Shown here: positions 1-9,982 of the stretch, in pieces
Layout: every line of letters begins with the position of its first letter
Numbering within the stretch: the stretch's first letter is position 1
Origin: Nymphaea colorata
Lineage: Eukaryota > Streptophyta > Magnoliopsida > Nymphaeales > Nymphaeaceae
Direction: 5' to 3'
Assembly (NCBI RefSeq): GCF_008831285.2
Contig: NC_045151.1
Location: forward strand, 3,779,544 to 3,843,543
DNA length: 64,000 bases
Notes under the pieces: model-generated
Seen by the model: only the letters and a program-made list of their open reading frames with translations
Database searches by the model: none
Told to the model about the DNA's origin: nothing
Program-made: the position numbers and the translations under genes

Positions 1-370
1 TCCCATTTTATTTCCTTGTCTTTGAAGTTTCCTGGCCCTAGGTGATATCTGCTTAAATATTTTGTTTTAGAATCGTTATATCCATATTTTAAGACTGATC
101 CATAATTATTATCTGATGCATCTGATTCAATTATCCATGCAAATGGTTTGCTTTCATCTGGAAATTCTAGTTTTGGTAATTTTCCAAAAGTGTCGTGTAT
201 TTTTCTGATATATGGTCTATCTTTTTCATCCCAATAGTATTCTTTATCTTTCTTAAGTTTTGCTTGTAAAGGTTTGCAGTACTTAGCAAGATGGGGTATA
301 TATTTTCTTACTTGATTAACTAATCCTAGGAATGATTGTAGCTTAGTTTTTGTATCTAAGTCATCAAAAC
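1..370 (-). pseudogene. RNase H start and RT connection region of the left pararetrovirus
   Basis: The minus strand continues the RT thumb/connection (FLGLVNQVRKY-like segment near 290-340, then a WDEKDRPYIRKI-like segment) into RNase H. The first catalytic acidic residue lies in a SDASD motif near position 115, followed by YHLGPGNFKDKEIKW near the window edge. The second and third catalytic residues fall outside the window on this copy and are visible in the right copy. An in-frame TAA separates this part from the palm-domain ORF, and the same stop is present in the right copy. Confidence 0.8.
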
Positions 371-374
371 TTGC

Positions 375-860
375 TTATTTTTGTACTCTATGGTTTTGCA
401 TTTTTATATCTGCTTTATTTATTTTGATTCCTAGAAATTCTATTTGATTTTTACATATGACTACTTTTCTTTTACTTAATGTTATACCAGTTTTTTCCAC
501 ATACCCCATAAAGTTATTTAGTAAGTTGTAATGATTTTCTTTAGTATGACTATATAATAGTATGTCATCAATATAAATTACATAGTTTTTTAGTCCTGTA
601 AAATTTTTATCCATAAAATTTTGGAATCTCCTGGGGGCATTTTTATAGCCAAAACGTAATACATTCCATTCGTAAAATCGATTAGGAACTGTGAATGCTG
701 TTAGTGCTTTACTTTCTTCTGTTAGCTTTAAATGATAAAATCCGCTTTTGCGGTCGAATTTGCTAAAGTATTTATATCATGATATCTGTTTTAATTTTAG
801 TATTTTATTTGTATGTTTTGGTTTTAGCATTCATATTTATGTAATCAGTCACCATTCTCA
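375..860 (-). pseudogene. Reverse transcriptase palm/fingers, left pararetrovirus, broken
   Basis: The 79-residue open segment (614 to 375) carries the RT catalytic motif YIDDILLYS at about residues 14-22, followed by the palm and primer-grip region. Upstream (viral sense) the frame continues through the conserved SKFD...SGFYHLKL region at about 690-770, where an in-frame TGA lies just before KYFSKFD. Further upstream is an apparent deletion and frameshift near 820, directly after MNAKTKTY. Compared with the right copy, two residues of the conserved DYRNMNA segment are changed. The enzyme would copy pregenomic RNA into DNA in the cytoplasm; this copy cannot encode it. Confidence 0.88.
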
Positions 861-1190
861 TTTTTCCCCTTTTTTGTTCACTATGTTTATTTACAATAAA
901 GGCTGGGCTACTATGTTTAGAGTTTGAAGGTCTAATATATCCTTCTCTTAGTAATTCTTGAATGTGCTTATCAAATTCTTTTAAATCATCTAGTAAATAT
1001 TTTAAAGGGGGTTGAGTTACGATGTTGTCTTCATTTATTAATTCAATTTTTACTTCAGTATGGTCTTTTTCCCAAAACTTTAATGGACTTTTTGAATAAA
1101 GGTTTTCTAATTGTTTTGTAATGTTATCCAGTTCATTTGTTTCATATATTTGTAATAGTATTGTGTTTACTTTTACTCTGTTTAACTTTG
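860..1190 (-). pseudogene. RT N-terminal and pre-RT region, left pararetrovirus
   Basis: On the minus strand this stretch parallels residues ~75-205 of the right-copy ORF at 62161-62778. It includes an acidic LLDDLKEFDK segment and the SSPAFIVNKH segment typical of caulimovirid RT fingers. A single-base difference from the right copy in a T-run near 1190 shifts the frame, so it is separated from the protease ORF here but continuous with it in the right copy. Confidence 0.75.
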
Positions 1191-1667
1191 TGTTATTTTG
1201 TTATCTCCTTTTTGCCAAGGTCTTTGCTTTCTTTCATTATTTTTAACTATAAGGGCATTAATTTTCTCTTTACATTTTGTGATTAAGATTAAATATTTTT
1301 CCATAATTTCAATTGGCAAATAATTATTTATGAAAGGTCTTCCTAATATTATATTTTTTCCTTCTAGTTCGAATGCATATATCCTATTTAATTTGATGAT
1401 TTTCTTCCAGATCTGTATTGTGATGTTCTCAACTTTGTATTTTATTATATCTTTGACACCATTAAATCCTTTTACTTCTAAAGGAATTTGTAGTTCCTCC
1501 CATATATCTTCTGGTAAACAGTTCTTTTTCCATAAGTTAAGTTGTGCTCCTATATGTATGTAAGTGGTATAATATCTATTATTATATCCTTTTACAATAA
1601 ATTTAATTAGTATATAGATAAATTTATCTTTTACTATTTTCATGGGTGGTTTATTCATAGTCATCAT
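1182..1667 (-). pseudogene. Pararetroviral aspartic protease (retropepsin), left copy, active site altered
   Basis: The ORF most plausibly starts at the ATGATG at 1667, which overlaps the stop of the upstream linker ORF, rather than at the longer in-frame ATG at 1745. Around residues 30-33 a retropepsin flap/active-site region reads HIGAQLNL where the family has D-T/S-G-A; the catalytic Asp is His here. The C-terminal half carries NIILGRPFINNYLP, the second conserved retropepsin motif (ILG-R-x-F). The family cleaves the viral polyproteins. Loss of the Asp codon and the frameshift at the 3' end indicate an inactive relic. The right copy has a different substitution at the same Asp. Confidence 0.8.
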
Positions 1668-1950
1668 CTGATTCAGGCAGAGTATATTGATGATAATAGT
1701 TATACACTGCTCTATCCAATGATCTTTCAAGTAGTTCATATTCAAATCTCGATAATCTCTCTATTTCTTGTAGTCTCTTGTTAATTATTCTTCGTTGTAT
1801 TTTACCAATAAATATGTGTATCAAGTATTATATTTTAAAATAATATTGTAGTTGCTCTTTATTCCTTCTACTAAAATGTGTTTTACATTCTTTAGCAAAT
1901 GTCTTGGAATTTATTCTAGTGATCATTTTCTTCTTCGTATTCTATATCTG
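1651..1950 (-). pseudogene. Pre-protease linker ORF, left pararetrovirus
   Basis: Homologous to the intact 91-residue ORF at 62997-63272 in the right copy. It is basic at the start (NSKTFAKECKTHF), rich in Arg and Tyr in the middle, and ends in the acidic tail ESDDDYE. Here one in-frame stop lies after HYFKI or its equivalent, where the right copy encodes Tyr. Its stop codon (1651-1653) overlaps the start of the protease-RT ORF by 17 nt, a compact viral arrangement. Function unknown; it resembles the spacer between structural and enzymatic parts of caulimovirid genomes. Confidence 0.6.
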
Positions 1951-2400
1951 AAATCGATTCCTCTGATGATAGGTTTCTAATATCTCGTGACCATCTGTCT
2001 ATTACTTTTATTATTAGTTTATCAATAAATTATCTTACAATTATCATTTTCTTTAACCATGGTATCCATTTGTTTCTGGTTATTAGTAGTACTTGTTTTT
2101 TATGTTCTATGGAGTTTATTGGTACTATGTATGTTATCCCTTTAAATTTTATCATTTTAATCCAACATTCTGTTTTCTAAGTTTCTATAGTATCTTCTGA
2201 ATAATTAGTGTCAGAATAATATGTTGGGGTATATTCATATGCTTCGTATTATCTTGTTTAGCTTTTTTTTTCTAGCTACCGAGCTTCTTCCTTTACATTC
2301 TTTGGTGAATTTTGTTCGGTTAATTCTATTAATCATCTAAATCTTTGGGGATAATTATTCTTTTTCCGATACTTTGGATTTCAATTATGTTTTTCTCTAT
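1950..2400 (-). pseudogene. Degenerate spacer between retropepsin-like domain and linker ORF
   Basis: The minus strand still shows short coding-like runs (for example a YTPTYYSDTNYSED acidic stretch near 2200 and an FKGITYIVPINS run near 2120), interrupted by stops. About 70 bases present here (near 2255-2330) are missing from the right copy at ~63612, and the right copy has a few extra bases near 63541. Confidence 0.5.
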
Positions 2401-2676
2401 TCAGTAATTATCATATTTGTTTAACCATCTATTACCAAGTATTATATCTATTTGTCCATCACTCCGTTGTTCTTGTATTTCAAAAGTAATTTCAAATTTA
2501 TAGTTTGCTATAGTTATTTCTTTCCTAACTATTCCTTTGCTTGTAATGATGTTTCCCAGGATATCATTATATTTATGATTATTGGGTAATACAATATCAT
2601 TTTCAATTAGATCTAGTGTTATATTGTTTTCTTCTGATCTTGTATCTATTAGTAATCTTCTGAATTTTTTATCCAT
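2401..2676 (-). pseudogene. Retropepsin-like domain behind the movement protein, left pararetrovirus
   Basis: The 91-residue open segment begins MDKKFRRLLIDTRSEENN and ends IDIILGNRWLNKYDNY. The LIDT-x-S motif near residues 9-13 and the terminal ILGNRWL are the two sequence hallmarks of retropepsins, but the Gly of D-T-G is Arg. It is distinct from, and upstream of, the second protease domain at 1182-1667, so the element has two retropepsin-like modules. In the right copy this segment is read continuously from the movement protein; here a private stop separates them. It may be a non-catalytic pseudo-protease used for binding; function unknown. Confidence 0.6.
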
Positions 2677-2679
2677 TAT

Positions 2680-3303
2680 TTATTCGATATAAAATTGACT
2701 ATGTTTATAACTTGTTTCTTCTTTGTGGTCACTTATGCTTAGTCTACTTTTAATTATTTGTAATTCATTTTGTTCATTTTCTGTATAATATGGTTTATAG
2801 TCATTTATTACAGTTATTAATTGTCTAAAAGGATTATGTATTTGTATTGTGTCAGTGTTTCTTTGTTTGGTTGATATTTTACATTTATTGATCACTACAA
2901 ACATATTTTTGCCTTTTATCATTATTACTTTACATCCTTTTTCTAATAGGATTCTTGATAATTTTCAATATAATACTAGACTTCCGTCTATATTTTGGTC
3001 TGTTAGGCCTATTGTGAAATTTGGCTTTATTACAAATTTTAGTTTTTGATATATTAGATTTCCTTTTATTTTGGCTATAATGGCTTTCTCAGCAGGGTAA
3101 ATTATTCTATCATCGGTTAGATATAATTCTAGTGGTGTATTTGTTCCTTCTTTAAAACATGCTTTAACTAGTATTTCAATTCCTCCAAAATCTACATACT
3201 TCATTGGTGTAGTAAGTTTTAGTTGTTTTAGTTCTCCTTTAATTCCTAGTCTACTAATTAGGGGTACTCTAGTTGTCCCTGTGGCTTGGACTATATCTAT
3301 CAC
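2680..3303 (-). pseudogene. Caulimovirid movement protein (30K superfamily), broken
   Basis: Residues ~35-100 of the first part (3303 to 2965) contain KYVDFGGIEILVKACF, then TPLELYLTDDR, GNLIYQKLKF and IGLTDQNIDGSLVLY. These match the pattern of pararetroviral 30K movement proteins, which enlarge plasmodesmata for cell-to-cell spread. One in-frame TGA follows SLVLY near 2965, after which the same frame continues to 2680 (MIKGKNMFVVINKCKI onward). A further stop at 2680 is absent from the right copy. The first codon shown is GTG after an upstream stop, so the true start is lost or frameshifted. Confidence 0.75.
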
Positions 3304-3527
3304 ATTTTCTCATCTATTACATAGTATTCTTGCATTTTCTTTTTCAGTAAATTTTGATTCCTGGCATGCGCCAGATAAGTGGGAATTCAAATATTTTTTC
3401 TTCACTTATGTCAATTTCTTGTTGCTGAATTTAATGTAAGATTTTTGCATCAAATATTATTCTCTAAAGTGTATATTCTTCTGTTAATTCTTCTTGGTAT
3501 TTTTTTTTCTGGGAAGTTTATATCTTC

Positions 3528-4035
3528 TTATTCATCTTCACTATATTCATTTTCAGTGTCTGTTTCATATATAGTTTCTATTTCTGATATATCAGATTCA
3601 TTCAATTGCTCTATATCTATAAACTCTTCTTCTATAATATTTAGTATTTTTGGTTTTATAGGTTGTTTGCAATACTTTGCTATATGTCCTATCTTGTCGC
3701 AGTTGTAGCATTTGCATGTTTTCATATTTTTTGGGTATTTATTTTTATTTCTTACATAATATTTTTTCTTTGGGTATATTGTTTTTAGTTTTTTATATTT
3801 ATGATAGTAATGTTTCATTTTCCTATATTTTTTATATTGTCTATATCTTTTTTTCTTGTTTCCATCCTAATTGTGGTATAAGATATTCTTCACAACACCT
3901 ATAGGGTGACTGCATAATTCTGTTCAATTTTTTGTCTTTAACATATTTTTTGCAAGTTACTCGGTACCATGTTCTTAAAAATTCTATTTTGGCTCCTAAT
4001 GTATCTTCTTTGGGTGCATTATTTTTAAAACTTTG
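3528..4035 (-). pseudogene. Coat protein C-terminal part with CCHC zinc knuckle
   Basis: Read right to left, an open stretch from about 4035 (FLRTWYRVTCKKYVKDKK, then CCEEYLIPQLGW near 3880) is interrupted by a stop at about 3840. It resumes in the ORF 3818-3528, which has a very basic Lys/Tyr-rich segment followed by CYNCDKIGHIAKYC (C-x2-C-x4-H-x4-C) at about residues 37-50. An acidic Glu/Asp-rich tail closes it. Basic region, zinc knuckle and acidic tail are the classic layout of a caulimovirid coat protein. The N-terminal capsid core is absent, so the integrated copy is truncated at this end. Confidence 0.8.
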
Positions 4036-5140
4036 GTTTACATTTTCATGTTTTTGACTACTAAGCTTGTGTCAGTACAGCAATTCTGAGACAAAAGTTC
4101 TTATAGCGAACTGGGTGTTTCACCATTTAGATAGGACCTAACTTTGTTGTTGACATGGATTGGGAATACTTTTTTATCTTTTATTGTAGTGGGTCAACTA
4201 TGAGCTTCAAAAAATGTTTTGCCTGAACATTTTTTGTCATTGCAATGGAAAAAGTGTGAGCTATGAATTTATCGTCTATGCACTGGTGCATGTGTGTGTG
4301 TGTGTGCATATGGAAAAAGTGTGAGCTATGAATTTATCATGGATCATGACATTCTATGTATATATATATCTATATATATATATATGCACTGGTGCATGTG
4401 TGTGTTTGTGTGTTTGTATGTGTAGTACAGCTACATTATGTGTACACCTAGCAGTACCCATTACCCCCACTCTTTGAAATTGCAGTGTCTTACCCTCCAT
4501 ATCTGTAACAGCACCTGCATGTATGTGGTTTAAATTGACAGTTAACAAGTGGACAGTTCACATATATAATGCTGGTACATGAAGTCACCAAATAGTAGGC
4601 CTATGAATTCGTCGGCTATAACATATCCTTTGCATTTGAATCATGAAATAATATTGATTATGTTTCTTACTATTGCTATTACTATATTATTCCATGGTGG
4701 TAGTCAAGTATACACCGTTTTGTTTTAAGAACCACTTCCTTAGAATTGCTATTTGGTGCCGATTTCTTTGAAACGATAACTTAAACAATCTTTGTGCTCC
4801 TTCACATTTGGAATCTAACAAAAATTGTCATATATATATATATATATAACAAAAAAGAAAGAATCGTGTTACATGAAATTGATTTTTAACTTTTTTTTAA
4901 TATCAGGATTTCCCTTTTTTCGCCTTTTTTCTTTAATATCATGGTATTTTAAAAATATCATGATATTTTTGACTACCAGATAACTAAAAATGAAAAATCT
5001 ATTGCTAAAAAACCGTCGCCATAGGGGCATTGGTGACAATTTGTAATGACAATGGTTCATGATACTTTTAGCCATAGTTTACCTTACTTTCAGTGATAAG
5101 TTCTTAATTGTTAACTATCAGTAACTATTCAGCATCCAAA

Positions 5141-5142
<2 letters not shown>
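4036..5142. other. Intergenic stretch beside the virus junction; short repeats, no gene
   Basis: No coding signal. A 27-base segment starting ggaaaaagtgtgagctatg occurs at about 4247 and again at about 4312. A segment starting atgcactggtgcatgtg also occurs twice (about 4278 and 4384), next to GT and AT runs, so this looks like a small imperfect duplication. AT tracts lie at ~4360-4385 and ~4831-4849. Confidence 0.6.

Positions 5143-5227
<85 letters not shown>
5143..5227. repeat. (AT)n microsatellite, about 85 bp
   Basis: Uninterrupted AT dinucleotide run. It generates artificial Tyr-Ile open frames that are not genes. Confidence 0.98.
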
Positions 5228-5229
<2 letters not shown>

Positions 5230-5556
5230 GAATGACAGCTTTTACTATTTAGGGTCACTGAGCCATCTAAGCAGGGCTTCTCATTTGATGTAGATGGATG
5301 ATTAAAAAAATATAGAGAAAAAGGTGGAAACCAATACTATATAACAAAAATATCCATCACCTTTTTTTCTTTTTTTTTCTTAACCATTCATCATGATGGA
5401 TCGAACGGCCTTGGTTAGATGATTCGGTGACTTTAAAAAGCCAAAGTCACTATTCGATTTTGCACACACACACGCACACACACATATATATATAATGTGT
5501 ACTATGTTCATATGTGTATGTGTCTAGGTACTTACATGCATAGAAATGAAAATGAA

Positions 5557-5967
5557 TTAAATCAATCTTTTTGAGGGGACTGGCTTTTCAGGTCCACAAC
5601 CTCCCTTGGTTCCACGAATCCTCTGGTGGACATGATGGTTGACAAAAGGGAAAAAATAAGAGTGAATATAAGGAAGGGATTGATTAATTTTTTTCATTTT
5701 TTTGTATATTTGCCATTTTTTCTTCCAAGAACAATGTTTTAAAATACTTTTTTGTATATTTGCCATTTTTTCTTCCAAGAACAATGTTTTAAAATACTTT
5801 TTACCATTTCTCATTCCATTCAGATGATTCTCTGAATCGGTGACTTGGCCTAATGAACTCAATCTGATAGCATTCGGTGGATGAATAGATGCTAGCTTAT
5901 TTTGGTTTTCACCCCCTTCTTGGGTGTTTTCTCTGCCCTGATGTTGGACAAAGGCCTTCTTTGACAT
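5557..5967 (-). other. Unrecognised 136-codon open frame, probably not a gene
   Basis: A minus-strand frame starts MSKKAFVQHQGRENTQEGG and contains a perfect 50-bp tandem duplication. Because 50 is not a multiple of three, the two halves are read in different frames. It has no recognisable domain, signal peptide or membrane segment. The N-terminal ~75 codons look more gene-like than the rest. It could be a decayed exon; I do not assign a function. Confidence 0.15.
5701..5800. repeat. Perfect 50-bp direct tandem duplication
   Basis: 5701-5750 and 5751-5800 are identical (unit begins tttgtatatttgccatttt). Perfect identity implies a recent event or an assembly artefact. Confidence 0.97.
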
Positions 5968-5969
5968 GA

Positions 5970-6705
5970 AATTGGGTTTCTTTACTGTGAGTGCTTAAAA
6001 GAACATCTTCACAGGAACGGTTACTAATGATGCAAGGAGGTGGGTAAATAGATGAACAATGGCTGGTAAAAATGTTCCATTGAATTAGGTCTTTTAAGTT
6101 GCATTTGGTACATGCCTTTCAGCCTTTCACTTGTTAGAAAATGATGCAAGAATCTATTCAAGGAAAATGGCGGATGACATTTGTTTCTTTTTCCTTTTAA
6201 ATTCTCTTGAAAACCAAGTCCTTGTGTTTAGAATACATGATTGAAAATGAAAAGGAAAAATTATAGAACTAAGCCACTTAGTACATGCATAGTGTAATCA
6301 TCTAGCGAGACAAAGAAGCTTTATGAGTTTTCCCCTAAATAGTTGTCAAATATTCACATGCATGCCAAAGAAAGAAAACACTATCAAGCTCTTGAATTTG
6401 TGAAGAGATGCATTTAGTCCATTGGCCTATCCCTTTCAACTGGTTTTCATGGTTGAGCATGTCTCTTGTATTTTTTTTCTTACGGCTGTTAATACACAAG
6501 GGTACATGTATGCCTGAGTTATTGGGTGAAATGTGAATAATGTCCTTGTTTTTCATAGCAATCACATTTTTTCCCCTGTTATTTGCGCATTGTGGATCTC
6601 ATTTTTCATTTGTCATTTTGATGAATCTCTACAATCATTAATCAGCAACCAGTCTTGGCAGTAAGATTAGTGGAGAATTATAGTTAGATTTTTTGTTTTC
6701 CTTTT
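5970..6705. other. Low-copy AT-rich DNA, no feature recognised
   Basis: Short frames only, with no repeat shared with the rest of the window. The pyrimidine-rich run just before 6712 could be the 3' end of an intron feeding the candidate exon that follows. Confidence 0.4.
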
Positions 6706-6711
6706 TATCAA

Positions 6712-7100
6712 AGGGACTAGATCCACTACAGAATAATGAGGCTGGATGTATTGGTTCGAAGGCTTCTGTGGTGCATGGAACCTATGTGGGAGAAGCTAAT
6801 CATGAAGGCGCCTCTGCTAAGGTGGTTGATGGCTCAAGGGAGGGGATGAAGCATCAAACTCGTGAAGGGTCAAAGAGAAAGAATGATGATGTTCAAGTCC
6901 TCAATAGGACATATTATGAATCTACTTCAAGAATGACGATATTGAGATGTATGAAATCAGACATGGAAAAACATGGATTCTTGTATAGCTGCTTCAGACG
7001 CCACCGCCTTTCTTCATCTACATATCTCCATTATAAAAGAACATTGTTGCATGGAAGACTAAGATATGTGGTGCATGCTGATCACTACTTCTTACTTTGA
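6712..7100 (+). CDS. Candidate plant exon, unknown protein
   Basis: An open frame follows a T-rich tract ending in AAAG, a possible splice acceptor. The sequence is hydrophilic and has balanced codon use: GLDPLQNNEAG at the start, then a Gly/Glu/Lys-rich stretch with REGMKHQTREGSKRKNDD, then TSRMTILRCMKSDMEKHGFLY. It looks more like nuclear protein-coding sequence than the surrounding AT-rich DNA, but I recognise no domain. No neighbouring exon order can be proven from sequence alone. The last ~30 codons before the stop may be intron or UTR. It may be part of an inactive gene remnant. Confidence 0.3.
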
Positions 7101-7119
7101 ACTTGTGCAAAAGTTGTGC

Positions 7120-7231
7120 AGGTTGATGCTCGAATCCTCCACCTTGGGATGCTAAAGTTTGAGAGAAGACTCCAGTGGATCGAGGATCAAATAGACTGCA
7201 GCTGGCCATCAGTTTTTAAATGCACCGGCTA
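7120..7231 (+). CDS. Candidate terminal exon of the same unknown gene
   Basis: Preceded by a plausible acceptor (ttgtgcag). The frame reads VDARILHLGMLKFERRLQW and onward for 36 codons to a stop, with good amphipathic helix character and several codons atypical of random AT-rich DNA. It lies about 20 bases after the end of the previous candidate exon, which is too short for an intron from the annotated stop, so the real donor would have to lie earlier. Identity unknown. Confidence 0.28.
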
Positions 7232-7239
7232 AATTTCTT

Positions 7240-7985
7240 TCAGTCTGCATACATTTAATAATTGGGAAAATCTGTAAGTTAGTGTGCATTTGATATGCCC
7301 AGTATTCATGGAAATTGCAGCTGCTCTTCTTTGCCACAGGTCACCTCCTTCTCAAAAGCTTGCTTTTCACCAACTCACCACTTTTGTGACATGTTGCCTG
7401 ATTTCAGGTATTGTCCCTCAAGTCTCTCCCTTTCCCTCTTATTTATAAAATGTTGTAAGTCAGGTGAGTGAAGTTTATCCCAGATCTTTTATGTGTGCCC
7501 GGTTGTTGGCTAAGTGTCATATACCTTTTGGCTCTTTTTTTGTCATTGTCCATTTTGTTCCCTATTCTGCTAACTTCACCATGTATACTGTCATACTCAT
7601 CTTGTTTTTTGTCATAGATGCCTTTCATTCTATATAGTTGTGTTGTTATGGTTACAGCTTTCTGTTTCTATCAATTGTTTAATCTAAAAACATATAGATA
7701 GATGATTGTGGGCATGGAAGTTTGATATGAGTTATTTTTCATAGGGATTCAACTGTAGTAGTGGGCATTTGTTTTTGTTGCTTGATTTGTTCTGATATTG
7801 ATATCCCTTTGAACATTGAGACCTCAATGTGTATTGGTTTGGCTCTAGTGGTTTACTTTATGATACATAAGCCGTGTTTGTGGATTCTTCTAATTTATTG
7901 ATTAACATTTGGTCAAAACTACTCATTGTTCTGATGTCTGCCAATCTGAGTGTTAGTTAACTTCTTAATAATCCTTCTCCCTTTC
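7240..7985. other. Low-copy stretch, possibly intron or 3' UTR
   Basis: T-rich, with a pyrimidine run and a CAG at 7407 (gatttcag) that could be a splice acceptor. No coding frame of note and no shared repeats. Confidence 0.3.
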
Positions 7986-7990
7986 ATGCA

Positions 7991-8153
7991 GTTGGAAAAT
8001 GTTTCTCATGATTCATACTTCATACGCTGCAGCCTGGTGGACCCACTGCTACGTGTAGAAGTCAGTGGTACATGTGACTTGCATTCATATGAATGCATGG
8101 GGTCAACTTTTGCTGTTATTCACATAATGTTAGTCTATACGGCATTTGGCTGA
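7991..8153 (+). CDS. Weak candidate exon, unknown
   Basis: Follows a pyrimidine-rich tract ending in ATGCAG. The frame LENVSHDSYFIRCSLVDPLL continues to a stop at 8151. It is a single short frame with no domain and could be the transcribed 3' end of the candidate gene above. Confidence 0.15.
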
Positions 8154-8159
8154 GTAGCG

Positions 8160-9980
8160 GGCTTGTCTGATTGTGAGTTTGTAATTTTTGTTTAAAGTGA
8201 CTGATAGCCTGTGCAGACATTGTTTTTCTTGTTCATTGTAATTTCTTAAGTAGAAGTGTTATTATGATGTCTGAATATGATTTGCCTTGAAGGTTTGCTA
8301 GAAATCTTAGCCATGGAAGGGCTTTATTGGTCATTTAATCGACTTACATAGTTTTTGAGATTGCTAGGAGGTTTAGGAGTCCTGAAATGCCATGCAAAGA
8401 TGCAAATTAAGATGTACAAACGATCAAATAGGCTCCCTGGGTTGTATGCGCATAACATGACCTGTATTGGTTGGGCTAATAGATGCACAGTATTGTAACG
8501 TATCACAATATATTGTAAACATATTGTAAGTTTTTTTTAAATTTAAAAATATAAAAATAGCGAAACAAAGAGAGGAAAAATCAAGAAAAACATGTTCTCT
8601 ATAAAAAACATGCCACACATAAATATAGGGTTATATAGCTATGGTTATCTATTAACTGTTGAACGTAAACTAAACTAATGTCAAAGCCATAACATATCAA
8701 GAAACAATTTTAAAGTGTTATACATCTCAAGAAGAAATTGTTCAATGCAAATAACAAATGAAAATGTTATCATGATCATTTATCATCTTCCTGTTCTCAT
8801 TGTTACTTGCATTATCTTCATCAAATTGAAGATCATAGCCAAACATATCGAGACTCTTTCAAATGGTCAATTTCTCAAGTTGGCAATTTCTCTCTCAAAT
8901 AATTGGTTTTTACTTGAAATGGGAAAGAACTGTTTACCTTTCAACTCTTAAAAATGTTAATCAGGAGAGAAGAGCTTTAAGCCCAATTCCAAAAAGGGGG
9001 TTCAGACCCCATTTTTGAGTGTTTGCCAAGCTGCGGGGTGCATTACATAAGATATGCATGCAATACACCACCCTTTAAGATACAATTAGTGTATTGTATT
9101 GTATTTCTCAATATATGATACTTATTGTAAGATGTAGCTTCGTATGTACTATAGGTAGAACAGTAATTTCACTTCTTTAACTAAAAGTAAAGTACTTGGC
9201 CACAAGGGGCACGTTTCATAAGCATTAAGCTTTTGAATATTTGTTGAATGACTAATTTTGAATATCATGGGCATAATTTAATTACCAGAATTAACTGGAG
9301 ATTTGATTAGCTTAGGCTGCTTTTGATAGGAGCGTCAAGCACTGTAGAATAGAACCGGTGGCATTGCTGGCCTTGCGAAGTTTGCTTCTCTAAGGCGACG
9401 AACTTGCCTTTGGTTATGGGTCTTGTCTGTCAATTGAATGAGTCTAAAGAGGGGGACATGGTGAGCCAAATGTCATTTTTCAAAATTTTCACATAACAAG
9501 TTACATTTTTTTACTGCCGAAAGGCGATACGAGATTTTGGGATCTTAGTTCTCCAGATTTCATATCCCGGTCATAACTTTTTTTTTTGTTTAAAAAATGA
9601 ATCATAAATTAATTGTAATTGCAGCCAGCAACTGATTCAAATTGTACACTTTTGTTTAGTGAATTATTTTTTTATATCTTTATATAGCATATGTGATGGA
9701 TTATGCTTATTTTTCAATTTTTTTTACAGTCAAAATAATTTTGATATCAAACGGTTGATTTCTCCTCTTCTTCACTTAGTCATCAAAAATTTAAAAATTT
9801 CTCCACTCAAACTTTTTCTAGTTCGCCAAACACCTCGTTTCAGGATGAGGTAAATTTCCCCCTCTTCCACCCTGTACTGTACAAGGAACTTTTCCCTAAA
9901 ATGAAGTTTCCCTCCAAATCAAGGTGTGCAATCAAACACCACCTTAATTTTTGGTATGAAAGACATTCAACGTTCTCCAT
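8160..9980. other. Low-copy AT-rich DNA, no feature recognised
   Basis: No coding frame with gene-like composition, and no module shared with the duplicated units. A short hairpin-like stretch (AAAAAGGGG ... CCCC-ATTTTT) lies near 8990-9020. Confidence 0.4.
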
Positions 9981-9982
9981 CC

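Larger units (their letters stand above)
1..4060 (-). mobile_element. Endogenous pararetrovirus (Caulimoviridae), left copy, partial and degenerate
   Basis: In viral sense (right to left) the segment encodes a CCHC zinc-knuckle coat protein end, a movement protein, a retropepsin-like domain, a linker, an aspartic protease, reverse transcriptase with YIDD, and the start of RNase H, where the window cuts it. This domain set is specific to plant pararetroviruses. Coat protein upstream of movement protein, with protease-RT-RNase H on a separate overlapping ORF, fits solendovirus or cavemovirus organisation (inference from family knowledge). No integrase or LTR is seen. Stops and frameshifts occur in most domains, so this is a fossil. 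Positions 1-~2920 align almost base for base with 61371-64000, the same element in the same orientation. The viral 5' end is missing: similarity to coat protein stops near 4030-4060. Confidence 0.9.

Noticed and set aside
1330-3904. Plus-strand frames rich in Phe, Ile and Ser that look like membrane proteins
   Set aside because: Antisense of the Lys/Asn-rich viral genes, which gives artificial hydrophobic runs.
1-4060. LTR retrotransposon (Ty3/Gypsy) instead of a pararetrovirus
   Set aside because: No integrase or LTR is seen, while a 30K-type movement protein and the caulimovirid coat-protein zinc knuckle are present.
5108-5293. Open frame of repeated Tyr-Ile (also 36760-36942, 42522-42800)
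   Set aside because: Translation of an AT microsatellite, not a gene.
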